A stretch of 26,868 nt of DNA from CAZAQB01 sp964487155 (GCA_964487155.1 CAZAQB010000034.1:1-26868); one strand, 5' to 3'. Counted from the first letter of the stretch, positions 9,818 through 18,401 are shown. Made by a program: numbers and translations. The notes: generated by a model not told the origin, from the sequence alone.

Positions 9818-10687
9818 TCAGCTCACGCCTTTGCCGAGGTTGTTGATCACCGTGTAGAAGACATAGCTGAACAGCAGAATGATCAGGAAATACACCAGCG
9901 AGAACGCCGCCGCCGGGCCCAGATCGAACTGGCCCACGGCCATGGTGGTGAGCTTCTGGCTGAGAAACGTGGTGGCGCTGCCCGGCCCGCCGCCGGTGAG
10001 CACGAAGGGCTCGGCGAAGATCTTGAAGCTGTCCATGAAGCGCAGCAGCACCGCGATCAGCAGCACGCCGCGCAGCTTCGGCAGCTCGATGAAGCGGAAC
10101 ACTGCCCAGCGCGAGGCCCCATCGATCCGGGCCGCCTGGTAGAAGGCGTCGGGGATGGCCTGCAGGCCAGCGTAGCAGAGCAGTACCGACAGCGAGGTCC
10201 AGTGCCAGACGTCCATGATCAGCACCGTGAACCATGCGTCCACCGGATCGCCGGTATAGTTGTAGTCGAAGCCCAGGGCATTGATGAACACGCCGGCCAG
10301 GCCAATGTCCGGCCGGGCGAAGATCTGCCAGATGGTGCCCACCACGTTCCAGGGCACCAGCAGCGGCAAGGCCAGCGCCACCAGGGCCGCCGACACCCAC
10401 GGCCCCTTGCGGGGCATGGCCAGGGCAACGGCGATGCCCAGGGGGATTTCGATGGCCAGCACGGCGAAGGAGAACAGGAACTGCCGGCCCAGGGCCCCCA
10501 GCAGCTCCGGATCATTGAGAATCATCCGAAACCACTCGGTCCCGACGAAATACCGGCTGTCGGGACCGAAAATATCCTGCACCGAATAATTGACCACGGT
10601 CATCAGTGGCACGATGGCACTGAACGACACCACCACCACCACCGGCAGCACCATGAACCAGGCGGTTTGCTTGACCGGTTTTTCCAT
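9818..10687 (-). CDS. glpP: ABC transporter permease, GlpP-like
   Basis: A 289-residue inner-membrane protein with GAGG eight bases before the ATG at 10687. It has about six membrane segments. The coupling loop reads DAFYQAARIDGASRWAVF through IELPKL at about residues 180-204. It is the first permease of the pair, as in MalF/UgpA-type importers. It follows glpT by 23 bases and precedes glpQ by 121 bases, in which I see no gene. Family and gene order point to glycerol uptake. Confidence 0.85.
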   Translation of the reverse strand: MEKPVKQTAWFMVLPVVVVVSFSAIVPLMTVVNYSVQDIFGPDSRYFVGTEWFRMILNDPELLGALGRQFLFSFAVLAIEIPLGIAVALAMPRKGPWVSAALVALALPLLVPWNVVGTIWQIFARPDIGLAGVFINALGFDYNYTGDPVDAWFTVLIMDVWHWTSLSVLLCYAGLQAIPDAFYQAARIDGASRWAVFRFIELPKLRGVLLIAVLLRFMDSFKIFAEPFVLTGGGPGSATTFLSQKLTTMAVGQFDLGPAAAFSLVYFLIILLFSYVFYTVINNLGKGVS

Positions 10688-10710
10688 GACTATTCCCTCG
10701 CCCCCGCCGT

Positions 10711-11796
10711 TCAGGCCACCAGCCGATCACTGGAGTAAATCTTGGTCCACTCAGGAGGGAAAAACAGTTTCGGCTGTTCCCCCGGAACTGCCTGATCCTC
10801 GTCCAGCTTCATGTAGAGCCTGTGATTCGCCCCCATGACCACCGTAGCGATCTGGAAATTTCCCAGGTCGTCCACCCGCTCCACGGCAGCCGGAACACCC
10901 GGTTCATCAACCGCGGCGAAACGCAGAAATTCGGGGCGTATGCCGATCTGCAGCCGCCCCCCCGCGGCGACAGCCTTGCGGGCGACCTCCGGGTCCAGGG
11001 CAATGGCTTCGCTGTCCACCACCGCCCGCTCGCCGTCCACGGTGCAGTCCAGGAAATTCATGCCCGGGCTGCCGATGAAATAGCCGACGAAGGTGTGTTC
11101 CGGGCGCTCGAACAGCTCCTGGGGGGTGCCGAGCTGCACCACCCGGCCGTCGTACATGACCACCACCTTGTCGGCGAAGGTCAGCGCCTCGGTCTGGTCG
11201 TGGGTGACGTAGACCAGGGTCAGCCTGAGCTGGTCGTGGATCTCCTTGAGCTTGCGCCGCAACTGCCATTTCAGGTGGGGGTCGATGACCGTCAGCGGCT
11301 CATCGAACAGCACGGCGGCCACGTCTTCCCGGACCAGCCCGCGGCCCATGGAGATGGTCTGCTTGGCGTCCGCACCCAGGTCGACGGCCTTGTGATCCAG
11401 CACCCGGGTGAGCCCCAGCATGCCGGCCACCTCCGCCACCCGGCGCTGCACCCGGGTCTCGTCCAGGCCCCGGTTGCGCAGGGGAAAGGCCAGGTTCTGG
11501 CGCACCGTCATGGTGTCGTAGATCACCGGAAACTGGAAAACCTGGGCGATGTTGCGGTATTCGGGCTGCAGCGCGGTCACGTCCCGGCCGTCGAACAGCA
11601 CCCGGCCCTCCGAGGGCTGGACCAGGCCGGAGATGATGTTCAGCAAGGTGGTCTTGCCGCAGCCCGAGGGCCCCAGCAGGGCATAGGCGCCGCCATCCTC
11701 CCAGACGTGGTTCATGGGGCGCAGGGCATAGTCTTGCTCGCCGGCGGGGGCCGCCAGGTAGGAATGGGCCAGGTTGTCGAGATCGATGCGGGCCAT
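10711..11796 (-). CDS. glpT: ABC transporter ATPase, GlpT-like, with a non-canonical signature motif
   Basis: A 361-residue cytoplasmic ATPase. Walker A is GPSGCGKTT (residues 42-50), the Q-loop glutamine is Q88, Walker B ends LFDEP (D165, E166), and the switch histidine is present in VTHDQTEAL (H199). The signature motif expected as LSGGQ is instead LGADAKQ (140-146), as I recall for the GlpT branch. Residues after about 240 form the TOBE-type C-terminal domain of sugar importers. It is likely to pair with GlpS, which has the canonical signature but lacks the histidine. The start is 14 bases after the glpS stop. This is an ATPase, not the E. coli glycerol-3-phosphate antiporter GlpT. Confidence 0.85.
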   Translation of the reverse strand: MARIDLDNLAHSYLAAPAGEQDYALRPMNHVWEDGGAYALLGPSGCGKTTLLNIISGLVQPSEGRVLFDGRDVTALQPEYRNIAQVFQFPVIYDTMTVRQNLAFPLRNRGLDETRVQRRVAEVAGMLGLTRVLDHKAVDLGADAKQTISMGRGLVREDVAAVLFDEPLTVIDPHLKWQLRRKLKEIHDQLRLTLVYVTHDQTEALTFADKVVVMYDGRVVQLGTPQELFERPEHTFVGYFIGSPGMNFLDCTVDGERAVVDSEAIALDPEVARKAVAAGGRLQIGIRPEFLRFAAVDEPGVPAAVERVDDLGNFQIATVVMGANHRLYMKLDEDQAVPGEQPKLFFPPEWTKIYSSDRLVA

Positions 11797-11810
11797 GGGT
11801 TGCCTGCTCC

Positions 11811-12914
11811 CTAGTGTTCGGCCGCGCGGTCGGCACGGCGGGCGGTGGGTGAGACCAGCAGGGCCTCGTCGGCCCCGAAGGCGAACAGATGACGGGGGTC
11901 CACATAGACCTGGATCCGCTCCCCGATGGCGAAGGGATGCACGCCCTCCTCCTGGGCCACCAGGCCGCTTCCCTGCCAGTTCAGGTGCACGTAGGTCTCC
12001 GAGCCGGAGACCTCGGCTACCTCCACTTCGGCGTGCAGCGCCAGGGTGTCCTCGCGGCGGGGGGTCACCATGACGTGGGGCGGGCGGATGCCCACGGTAA
12101 CCGGTCCGGGGGCCAGGTCCCGGAAGTGGCTCGGCAGGGGCAGGCGGGCCTCGCCCGCAAGGCGAAGCTCACCGTCGGCCACCTCGGCGCGCAGCAGATT
12201 CATGGGCGGATCGCTGAACACCTGGGTCACCGGCACGCTGCACGGGCGGTGATAAACGGCGGCCGTGGGGCCGTACTGGACCAGCCGCCCCTGGTGGAGC
12301 ACCGCGGCGGATCCGCCCAGGGTCAGGGCCTCCAGGGGGTCGGTGGTGGCGTACACCACGATCGCCTCGCGCTCGGCGAAGATCTCCCGCATCTCCGCGC
12401 GCAGTTCCTCGCGCAGCTTGTAGTCGAGGTTCACCAGGGGTTCGTCCAGCAGCAGCAGGCTGGCGTCCCGCACCAGGGCCCGGGCCATGGCCAGGCGCTG
12501 CTGCTGGCCACCGGAGAGCTCCGCCGGCATCCGATCCAGCAGGTGCTCGATGTGCAGCCGCTCGGCTTCCCGGCGCACCCGCTGGTCGATTTCCGGGCGC
12601 GAGAGCCGGAGCAGCCTCAGGGGCGAGGCGATGTTGTCGAAGCAGTTCATGGACGGGTAATTGATGAACTGCTGGTAGACCATGGCGACGTTGCGCTTGC
12701 GCACCGGCACGCCGGTGACGTCCACGCCGTCCATCCGGATGCGCCCCCGGGTGGGCTGATCCAGGCCCGCCATGAGACGCATCAGCGACGTCTTTCCGGA
12801 CCGGGTCAGGCCCAGCAGCACGTTGAAACTGCCCGGAGCGCATTCCAGGTCCGTGGGGTAGATATGGGTCTCCCCCTGGACCACCTTGCTGACGTTTTCC
12901 AGCGCCAGTGCCAT
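11811..12914 (-). CDS. glpS: ABC transporter ATPase, GlpS-like, lacking the switch histidine
   Basis: A 367-residue ATPase, first gene of the importer operon, with AGGAGGAGA before ATG 12914. Walker A is GLTRSGKTS (35-43), with Thr-Arg in place of the usual Pro-Ser. The signature LSGGQ (133-137) and Walker B LLLLDEP (D157, E158) are canonical. The switch histidine is replaced: VYATTDPLEAL has T191 where VTHD is expected. A TOBE-like C-terminal domain follows residue 240. With GlpT it would make an asymmetric pair with one complete ATP site. Its promoter region is the 177-base spacer after eda, so read-through from edd-eda is possible. Confidence 0.85.
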   Translation of the reverse strand: MALALENVSKVVQGETHIYPTDLECAPGSFNVLLGLTRSGKTSLMRLMAGLDQPTRGRIRMDGVDVTGVPVRKRNVAMVYQQFINYPSMNCFDNIASPLRLLRLSRPEIDQRVRREAERLHIEHLLDRMPAELSGGQQQRLAMARALVRDASLLLLDEPLVNLDYKLREELRAEMREIFAEREAIVVYATTDPLEALTLGGSAAVLHQGRLVQYGPTAAVYHRPCSVPVTQVFSDPPMNLLRAEVADGELRLAGEARLPLPSHFRDLAPGPVTVGIRPPHVMVTPRREDTLALHAEVEVAEVSGSETYVHLNWQGSGLVAQEEGVHPFAIGERIQVYVDPRHLFAFGADEALLVSPTARRADRAAEH

Positions 12915-12970
12915 ACCAGCTTCTCCTCCTCAGGCCGCGGCACCGGCGGTCCGGCATCGAGGCCGGCCGC

Positions 12971-12984
12971 TCTCGTTATGTGTG
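12971..12984. promoter_or_regulatory. Candidate GlpR half-site upstream of glpS
   Basis: TCTCGTTATG on the plus strand shares the core TCGTTAT with the spacer upstream of glpK (25521-25527) and fits the left part of the E. coli GlpR consensus (KYTCGWWAW). The right half does not match. It lies about 57 bases from the glpS start. Confidence 0.25.
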
Positions 12985-13091
12985 TTGGTCTGCCGTGTCG
13001 GCAGCAAGGCGTCCCTGCCCGTTGTCTTGTGGCCAAGCGTCGGGGCAGCCTCTCGGCGGCGCGGGATCCCGGCATCGAGCCCCGCGTCCAG

Positions 13092-13883
13092 TCACGAGCT
13101 GCCGTCGCCGTCTGGCCCCTGCGACGCCGCGTTCCGGGACACCAGGTCTTCGGTGGCGGCCCCGGGATCCTCCTCGCCGGCCACTGACCAGGTGGCGGTG
13201 GCCGCCTCGACGACCCACTGCTCAATTTCCAGGGCACGCTGCCGGCGCTGCGCCGAGGTGCCGCCATCCTCCGCCGCCGTCTCCAGGGCCAGCTCCGCGA
13301 TCCGGGCCCAGTCGCCGGCAGCCACGGCCTCGTCGGGCGCCAGCCAGGAGCCGCCCACGCAGGCCACGTTCTCCAGGGCCAGGTACTCGCGGTAGCTCTG
13401 CCGGGTGATGCCGCCGGTGGGGCAGAAGCGCACGTCGGGGAAAGGCCCGGCCAAGGCCTTCAGCAGCGCCGTACCGCCGGCCTGGGCGGCGGGGAACAGC
13501 TTCAGATCGGTAAAGCCCAGCTCGCGCGCCGCCATCACCTCCGAGGGTGTCATCACGCCGGGCAGGCAGGGCAGCCGGGCGCGGCGAGCCGCATCCAGCA
13601 GCGCCGGCGTAGCCCCGGGGCTCACGGCAAAGGCCGCACCTTCACCCCGGGCCCGGTCCAGCTCGGCGGGCCGGGTCACCGTGCCCGCCCCCACCACGGC
13701 CTCGGGCACCTCCCGGCAGACCGCCGCAATGGCCGCCCAGGCCGCCGGGGTCCGCAGCGTGATCTCCAGCACCCGCAGCCCGCCCTGCACCAGCGCCCTG
13801 GCCATAGGCACGGCGTCCTCCGCCCGGTCGACGCGCAGTACCGGAATCACCGGCGCCATGCCCAGGATCCGGCCCATGCTCAT
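13092..13883 (-). CDS. eda: 2-keto-3-deoxy-6-phosphogluconate aldolase with C-terminal extension
   Basis: This enzyme splits KDPG into pyruvate and glyceraldehyde-3-phosphate, the last step of the Entner-Doudoroff route. The core matches Eda: PVIPVLRV near the N-terminus, VLEITLRT with catalytic Glu40, GAGTVT (66-70), and FTDLKLFPA with Schiff-base Lys128, then CPTGGI. The start codon overlaps the edd stop (ATGA at 13880-13883), so the two are translationally coupled. The protein has 263 residues. About 50 C-terminal residues, after LALETAA, go beyond the usual length of about 213 and are rich in Glu, Ala and Gly; I recognise no domain in them. Upstream HexR control of edd covers this gene. 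Confidence 0.93.
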   Translation of the reverse strand: MSMGRILGMAPVIPVLRVDRAEDAVPMARALVQGGLRVLEITLRTPAAWAAIAAVCREVPEAVVGAGTVTRPAELDRARGEGAAFAVSPGATPALLDAARRARLPCLPGVMTPSEVMAARELGFTDLKLFPAAQAGGTALLKALAGPFPDVRFCPTGGITRQSYREYLALENVACVGGSWLAPDEAVAAGDWARIAELALETAAEDGGTSAQRRQRALEIEQWVVEAATATWSVAGEEDPGAATEDLVSRNAASQGPDGDGSS

Positions 13884-15745
13884 GCCGGCTGCACCCCGGC
13901 AGCCTCGGTCTCGGTTGCCGCCGGCGGCCCGGCGAAGCAGGCGACCGCCCCGGTCTCGGCGCCTGAGACCGTGCGCCGGAAGGTCTCGAACAGTTCGCGA
14001 CCGCAGCCGCTCTCATTGGCGCCGGTCGTCAGTGTCGCAGGGGTGCGCCGGCGCCACTGCTGCTCGGCCACCAGGGCCTCCAGGCGCCCGGTTTCGCTGT
14101 CGATGCGGATCGGGTCCCCCTGGCGGACCCGGGCCAGAGGGCCGCCGGCGAGCGCTTCGGGGGTGACGTGGATGGCGGCCGGCACCTTGCCCGAAGCGCC
14201 GGACATGCGCCCGTCGGTCACCAGCCCCACCGTGTAGCCGTGGTCCTGGAGGACACCGAGCTGCGGGGTGAGCTTGTGCAGCTCGGGCATGCCATTGGCT
14301 CGGGGCCCCTGGAAGCGCACCACGGCGATGAGGTCCCGGTTCAGCTCACCGGCCTGGAACGCCTCCAGAACCTGCTCCTGGCTGTCGAACACCATGGCCG
14401 GCGCCTCCACCACCCGGTGCTCGGGGGCCACCGCCGACACCTTGATGACGGCCCGGCCCAGGTTGCCGTCCAGTACCTGCAACCCCCCCTGGGGGCTGAC
14501 GGGCTGGGCCCGGCTCGCCAGCACCGTCGGATCCCGGGAGGTCGCCGGGGCGTCCCGCCAGGCCAGGCAGTCCTGCTCCAGGAAGGGCTCCTGGGTGTAG
14601 CGCCCCAGACCCTCACCGGCCACCGTGAGCACGTCACCGTGGAGCAGGCCGGCCTCCAGCAGCTCGCGGATCAGCAGCCCCATGCCGCCGGCGGCATGGA
14701 AATGGTTCACATCCGCCTCGCCGCTGGGGTAGACGCGGGCGAGCAGCGGCACCACCTTGGACAGGGCGCTGAAGTCGTCCCAGGTCACCTGCAGGCCGGC
14801 GGCGCGGGCGATGGCGATCAGGTGCAGGGTGTGGTTGGTGGAGCCGCCGGTGGCGAGCAGCCCGACCACGGCGTTGACCATGGCCCGCTCGTCGACGATC
14901 CGGCCAATGGGGGTGTAGTGCTCGCCCAGGGCGGTCAGGCCGGCCGCCCGGCGGGCCGCCTCCCGGGTCAGTGCCTCGCGCAACGGGGTGCCCGGGTTGA
15001 CGAAAGCCGCCCCGGGCAGGTGCAGGCCCATCACCTCCATCAGCATCTGGTTGCTGTTGGCGGTGCCATAGAAGGTGCAGGTGCCGGGGCCGTGGTAGGC
15101 CTTGGCCTCGGCCTCCAGCAGCGCGTCGCGGCCCACCTTGCCCTGGGCATAGAGCTGGCGCACCCGGGCCTTCTCCTTGTTGGACAGCCCGGAGGGCATA
15201 GGCCCGGCCGGCACGAACACAAAGGGCAGATGACCGAAGGCCAGCGCCCCCATCAGCATCCCGGGCACGATCTTGTCGCAGACTCCCAGGCACAGGCCGC
15301 CGTCGAACAGGTTGTGGGACAGGGCCACGGCAGTGGCCATGGCGATCACGTCGCGGCTGAACAGCGACAGCTCCATGCCCGGCTGCCCCTGGGTGACGCC
15401 ATCGCACATGGCCGGCACGCCGCCGGCAAACTGGGCGGTGGCCCCCGCCTCGCGGGCGGCGGCCTTGAGCAACTCGGGGTAGGCACCGAGGGGCTGGTGG
15501 GCCGAGAGCATGTCGTTGTAGGCGGAGACGATGGCCAGGTTCGGCCAGCGCAGCCCGCGCAGCGGGTCCTTGTCCTCGCCGGAGGCGGCGAACCCATGGG
15601 CCAGGTTGGTGCAGGAGACGTGCTTGCGCAGGGGGCCGTCCCCAGCCGCCCGGTCGAGCCGGGCCAGGTAGGCCGCCCGGGAGGAACGGCTGCGCCGGCG
15701 CATCTCCTGGGTCACCGCCTGCACGGTGGCGTGGCACTCAACCAT
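13880..15745 (-). CDS. edd: 6-phosphogluconate dehydratase
   Basis: This enzyme dehydrates 6-phosphogluconate to KDPG in the cytosol using an iron-sulfur cluster. The 621-residue length fits Edd. Visible landmarks are AYNDMLSAHQP (75-85), PAMCDGVTQGQPGME (111-125, C114), GVCDKIVPGM (C156), GTCTFYGTANSNQ (C223) and LATGGSTNH. C156 and C223 correspond in spacing to cluster ligands known in Zymomonas Edd. GAGGAG precedes the ATG by about ten bases. It heads edd-eda and diverges from zwf. A HexR operator (15820-15834) covers its likely -10 region. The related IlvD is ruled out by length, by the adjacent eda and by the HexR site. Confidence 0.95.
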   Translation of the reverse strand: MVECHATVQAVTQEMRRRSRSSRAAYLARLDRAAGDGPLRKHVSCTNLAHGFAASGEDKDPLRGLRWPNLAIVSAYNDMLSAHQPLGAYPELLKAAAREAGATAQFAGGVPAMCDGVTQGQPGMELSLFSRDVIAMATAVALSHNLFDGGLCLGVCDKIVPGMLMGALAFGHLPFVFVPAGPMPSGLSNKEKARVRQLYAQGKVGRDALLEAEAKAYHGPGTCTFYGTANSNQMLMEVMGLHLPGAAFVNPGTPLREALTREAARRAAGLTALGEHYTPIGRIVDERAMVNAVVGLLATGGSTNHTLHLIAIARAAGLQVTWDDFSALSKVVPLLARVYPSGEADVNHFHAAGGMGLLIRELLEAGLLHGDVLTVAGEGLGRYTQEPFLEQDCLAWRDAPATSRDPTVLASRAQPVSPQGGLQVLDGNLGRAVIKVSAVAPEHRVVEAPAMVFDSQEQVLEAFQAGELNRDLIAVVRFQGPRANGMPELHKLTPQLGVLQDHGYTVGLVTDGRMSGASGKVPAAIHVTPEALAGGPLARVRQGDPIRIDSETGRLEALVAEQQWRRRTPATLTTGANESGCGRELFETFRRTVSGAETGAVACFAGPPAATETEAAGVQPA

Positions 15746-15817
15746 GGATACTGCTCCTCTTTCTGCTGTGTCCGGGCGCCCACCGGGTCAATCCGCCGGG
15801 ACTGGGTGCTGGCCGCT

Positions 15818-15845
15818 AGTGTAGTAACACTACAACTCTGCGCAA
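15818..15845 (-). promoter_or_regulatory. Predicted edd-eda promoter
   Basis: On the minus strand TTGCGC (15845-15840) and TACACT (15823-15818) are 16 bases apart. The -10 element lies largely inside the HexR operator. The match to sigma-70 is modest. Confidence 0.4.
15820..15834. promoter_or_regulatory. HexR operator upstream of edd
   Basis: TGTAGTAACACTACA is a perfect 6-base inverted repeat with a 3-base centre. It agrees at 14 of 15 positions with the HexR consensus TGTARTWWWAYTACA as I remember it. It overlaps the predicted edd promoter, fitting KDPG-relieved repression. Confidence 0.85.
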
Positions 15846-15938
15846 GGGACATCCGCGGAATCAGAGTGGTGGATTTCACGTATATTACTAATCTTAAATA
15901 AAAAGTACCCCGTAAAGGCCCACCTTAGGCCCTTGCCC

Positions 15939-15969
15939 TTGACGCACAGATATGTAGCTCTACTACAAT
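15939..15969 (+). promoter_or_regulatory. Predicted zwf-pgl-hexR promoter
   Basis: TTGACG (15939-15944) and TACAAT (15964-15969) each match five of six sigma-70 positions with a 19-base spacer. The second HexR operator occupies the spacer and most of the -10 element. Confidence 0.55.
15953..15967. promoter_or_regulatory. HexR operator upstream of zwf
   Basis: TGTAGCTCTACTACA has the outer TGTAG/CTACA arms of the HexR site; it departs from the consensus at two inner positions. It is about 150 bases upstream of zwf and on the predicted promoter. Confidence 0.75.
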
Positions 15970-16117
15970 CTCAGATGCTGCTGTCTCTTCCTCCAGTGCC
16001 GCGCGGCCAACGCGTGATCCCGGGCCGCGCGACACCCGTAGCCGGGGAGCGACCGGCAGCCCGACGCGGCCAGGCTACTCGTCCGCCAATCCACCCGCCG
16101 CCCGACGCCCGAAGGGG

Positions 16118-17605
16118 ATGGAGCCAGTGCCCGAAACCGAGCCTTTCACCCTGATCCTGTTTGGCGCCACGGGTGATCTGTCGTTGCGCAAACTGCTGCC
16201 CGCGCTGTATCGCCGGGAGCGCCACCGGCAGCTCCCCGCGGCGGCACGCATCATCTGCCTCGGCCGCCAGCGCATCGGCCGGCAGGAATTCCTGCACCGG
16301 GTGGAGCACAGCCTGCGGCTGCAGCTCCCCACCGGTGTCTTTCAGCAACCGGTGTGGGAAGCGTTTGCCCAACGCCTGGAATTCCTGCCCCTGGACGCCC
16401 ACCAGCCGGAGGATTACCGGCGCCTGGCCCAGCATCTGGACGCCGGCGAGCCCGCCACAGAAACCGTGGCCACGCGCATCTTCTACCTGTCCACGGCGCC
16501 CAGCCTGTTCGTCGTCATCGTCCAGAACCTGGCCCAGGCCGGGCTCAACGGCCCGGACACCCGGGTGGTGCTGGAGAAGCCCCTGGGCCACGATCTGGCC
16601 TCGGCACGCCACATCAGCGATGCGGTAGGCCGGGTATTCGCGGAACACCAGACCTTTCGAATCGACCACTACCTGGGCAAGGAAACGGTGCAGAACCTGC
16701 TGGCACTGCGGTTCGGCAACGCCTTCTTCGACCCCCTGTGGCGCCGCAACTGGGTCAGCAACGTGCAGATCACCCTGGCCGAGCAGGTGGGCGTGGAAGC
16801 GCGGGGTGAGTTCTACGACCAGACCGGCGCCCTGCGGGACATGGTGCAGAACCACCTGCTGCAGCTGCTCTGCATCATCGCCCTGGAACCGCCCACCAGC
16901 CTCGACCCCGACGCCATCCGTGACGAGAAGCTGAAGATTCTGCGGGCGCTGCGCCCCATCGAGGGCCAGTCGGTGGTGGGCCGCACCGTGCGCGGCCGCT
17001 ACACGGCAGGCGCCATCCGCGGACAGCCGGTGCCGGGCTACCTGGAGGAGCCGGGGGTCGCCCAGGACAGCCGCACCGAAACATTCGTCGCGCTCAAAGC
17101 GGAAATCGGCACTTGGCGCTGGGCAGGCGTGCCCTTCTACCTGCGCACCGGCAAGCGGCTCCAGGAGCGGCTCGCCGAGATCGTGGTCAATTTCCAGCCG
17201 GTGCCCCACTGCATTTTCGACACCGACGGCGGCTGCATGGACGTCAACCGGCTGGTGATCCGCCTGCAGCCCCAGGAAGGCGTGCGGCTGCAACTGATGG
17301 CCAAGCAGCCGGGGGACGGCATGCGCCTGCGGCCAGTGCACCTGGACCTGAGCTTTGCCGAGAGCTTCCGCACCGAGCAATCCGACGCCTACGAGCGGCT
17401 GCTGATGGACGTGATTCGCGGGCGGCTGACCCTGTTCATGCGCCGCGACGAACTGGAGGCCGCCTGGCGCTGGATCGACCCCATCCTGGCGGGCTGGCAG
17501 CAGCGCGAGATGCAGCCCAAACCCTACGTGGCCGGCACCTGGGGCCCGGCCGCCTCCAGCGCCTTGATCAGCAGGGACGGCTTTGCCTGGCACGAAGAGG
17601 ACTGA
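16118..17605 (+). CDS. zwf: Glucose-6-phosphate 1-dehydrogenase
   Basis: This enzyme oxidises glucose-6-phosphate to 6-phosphogluconolactone with NAD(P)+, feeding the Entner-Doudoroff route. The 495-residue length is typical. It shows the nucleotide-binding motif GATGDLSLRKLLPALY (16-31), EKPLGHD (153-159) and the active-site signature RIDHYLGKE (181-189, His184), then NHLLQLLC and the DAYERLLMDV segment. ATG 16118 is close behind AAGGGG (16112-16117). GTG 16127 in the same frame would be better spaced and is a real alternative. It is first in zwf-pgl-hexR, with pgl 15 bases downstream, and is preceded by a HexR operator. Confidence 0.95.
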   Translation: MEPVPETEPFTLILFGATGDLSLRKLLPALYRRERHRQLPAAARIICLGRQRIGRQEFLHRVEHSLRLQLPTGVFQQPVWEAFAQRLEFLPLDAHQPEDYRRLAQHLDAGEPATETVATRIFYLSTAPSLFVVIVQNLAQAGLNGPDTRVVLEKPLGHDLASARHISDAVGRVFAEHQTFRIDHYLGKETVQNLLALRFGNAFFDPLWRRNWVSNVQITLAEQVGVEARGEFYDQTGALRDMVQNHLLQLLCIIALEPPTSLDPDAIRDEKLKILRALRPIEGQSVVGRTVRGRYTAGAIRGQPVPGYLEEPGVAQDSRTETFVALKAEIGTWRWAGVPFYLRTGKRLQERLAEIVVNFQPVPHCIFDTDGGCMDVNRLVIRLQPQEGVRLQLMAKQPGDGMRLRPVHLDLSFAESFRTEQSDAYERLLMDVIRGRLTLFMRRDELEAAWRWIDPILAGWQQREMQPKPYVAGTWGPAASSALISRDGFAWHEED

Positions 17606-17620
17606 GCGGAGCGCAGCCCA

Positions 17621-18334
17621 ATGAGCGATGACCACCCCCCGCTGCGGCGACTTCGATTCGCGCGCGAGCAGGATCTCGCCGAGGCGCTGGCCGCCGAGAT
17701 CGCTGGCGATCTGCGCCGCGCGGTCACGCTGCGGGGCACCGCCAGCCTGGTGGTCTCCGGCGGGCGCACGCCGCGGCCGCTGCTGCGGGCACTGGCGCGC
17801 CAGGATTTGCCCTGGGCGAACCTCTGGGTCACCCTCGCCGACGAGCGCTGGGTGGCTCCGGCAGCCCCGGACAGCAACCAGCGGCTGGTTGCCGAGACCC
17901 TGCTCCAGGGTCCGGCCGGCGCCGCCCGGTTCGTGCCGCTGAAGACACCCCATGGGTCGCCGGAGGCGGGCCAGCAGGCCTGCCAGCAGGCCCTGGATGC
18001 CATCCCGCGACCCTTCGACATGGTGGTACTGGGACTGGGGGAGGACGGTCACACCGCCTCGCTGTTCCCCGCAGCGGCGGGCCTGGAGACCGCGCTGGAC
18101 CCTCGGGGCCGAGCACTGTGCGCGGCCATCCGCCCGCCTGGCGAGCTGCGGCCGCGCATAAGCCTGACCCTGGCGGCGCTGCTGGACAGCCGACGCCTGG
18201 TGCTGCATCTGACAGGAGAGGCGAAATACCAGGCTTTGGAACACGCGCTGCAGCCGGGACCCGCCGAGTCCATGCCCATCCGGGCCGTGCTCCGGGCCTG
18301 CCGGGTAGCCATCGACGTGTACTGGTCCCCGTGA
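17621..18334 (+). CDS. pgl: 6-phosphogluconolactonase
   Basis: This enzyme hydrolyses 6-phosphogluconolactone to 6-phosphogluconate. The 237-residue protein belongs to the sugar-isomerase-like DevB/NagB fold group. Motifs are SLVVSGGRTP (42-51), VTLADERWV (70-78), DSNQR (84-88) and LGLGEDGHTASLFP (137-150), which holds the catalytic-site residues. GGAG lies about nine bases before the ATG. It follows zwf by 15 bases and precedes hexR by 67 bases, the standard operon order. NagB is unlikely because of the LGLGEDGHTASLFP form and the operon. Confidence 0.93.
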   Translation: MSDDHPPLRRLRFAREQDLAEALAAEIAGDLRRAVTLRGTASLVVSGGRTPRPLLRALARQDLPWANLWVTLADERWVAPAAPDSNQRLVAETLLQGPAGAARFVPLKTPHGSPEAGQQACQQALDAIPRPFDMVVLGLGEDGHTASLFPAAAGLETALDPRGRALCAAIRPPGELRPRISLTLAALLDSRRLVLHLTGEAKYQALEHALQPGPAESMPIRAVLRACRVAIDVYWSP

Positions 18335-18401
18335 GCCCGCCGCCGCAACGGCCATCCCGCCTGGAGCCGCCCAAACAACCCAATCGGAGTCAGGGCCCGC
18401 C

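Noticed and set aside
10711..12914. Naming the ATPases ugpC or malK
   Set aside because: Two different ATPase genes with paired motif changes, plus the small GlpU and the long GlpV, fit the GlpSTPQUV importer rather than a single-ATPase sugar importer.
12915..13091. A sigma-70 promoter for glpS
   Set aside because: TTGCTG and CATAAC are present on the minus strand but 21 bases apart, too far to list as a promoter.
14168..15901. Plus-strand open frame of 577 codons opposite edd
   Set aside because: It is antisense to a clearly identified dehydratase and runs through its promoter.
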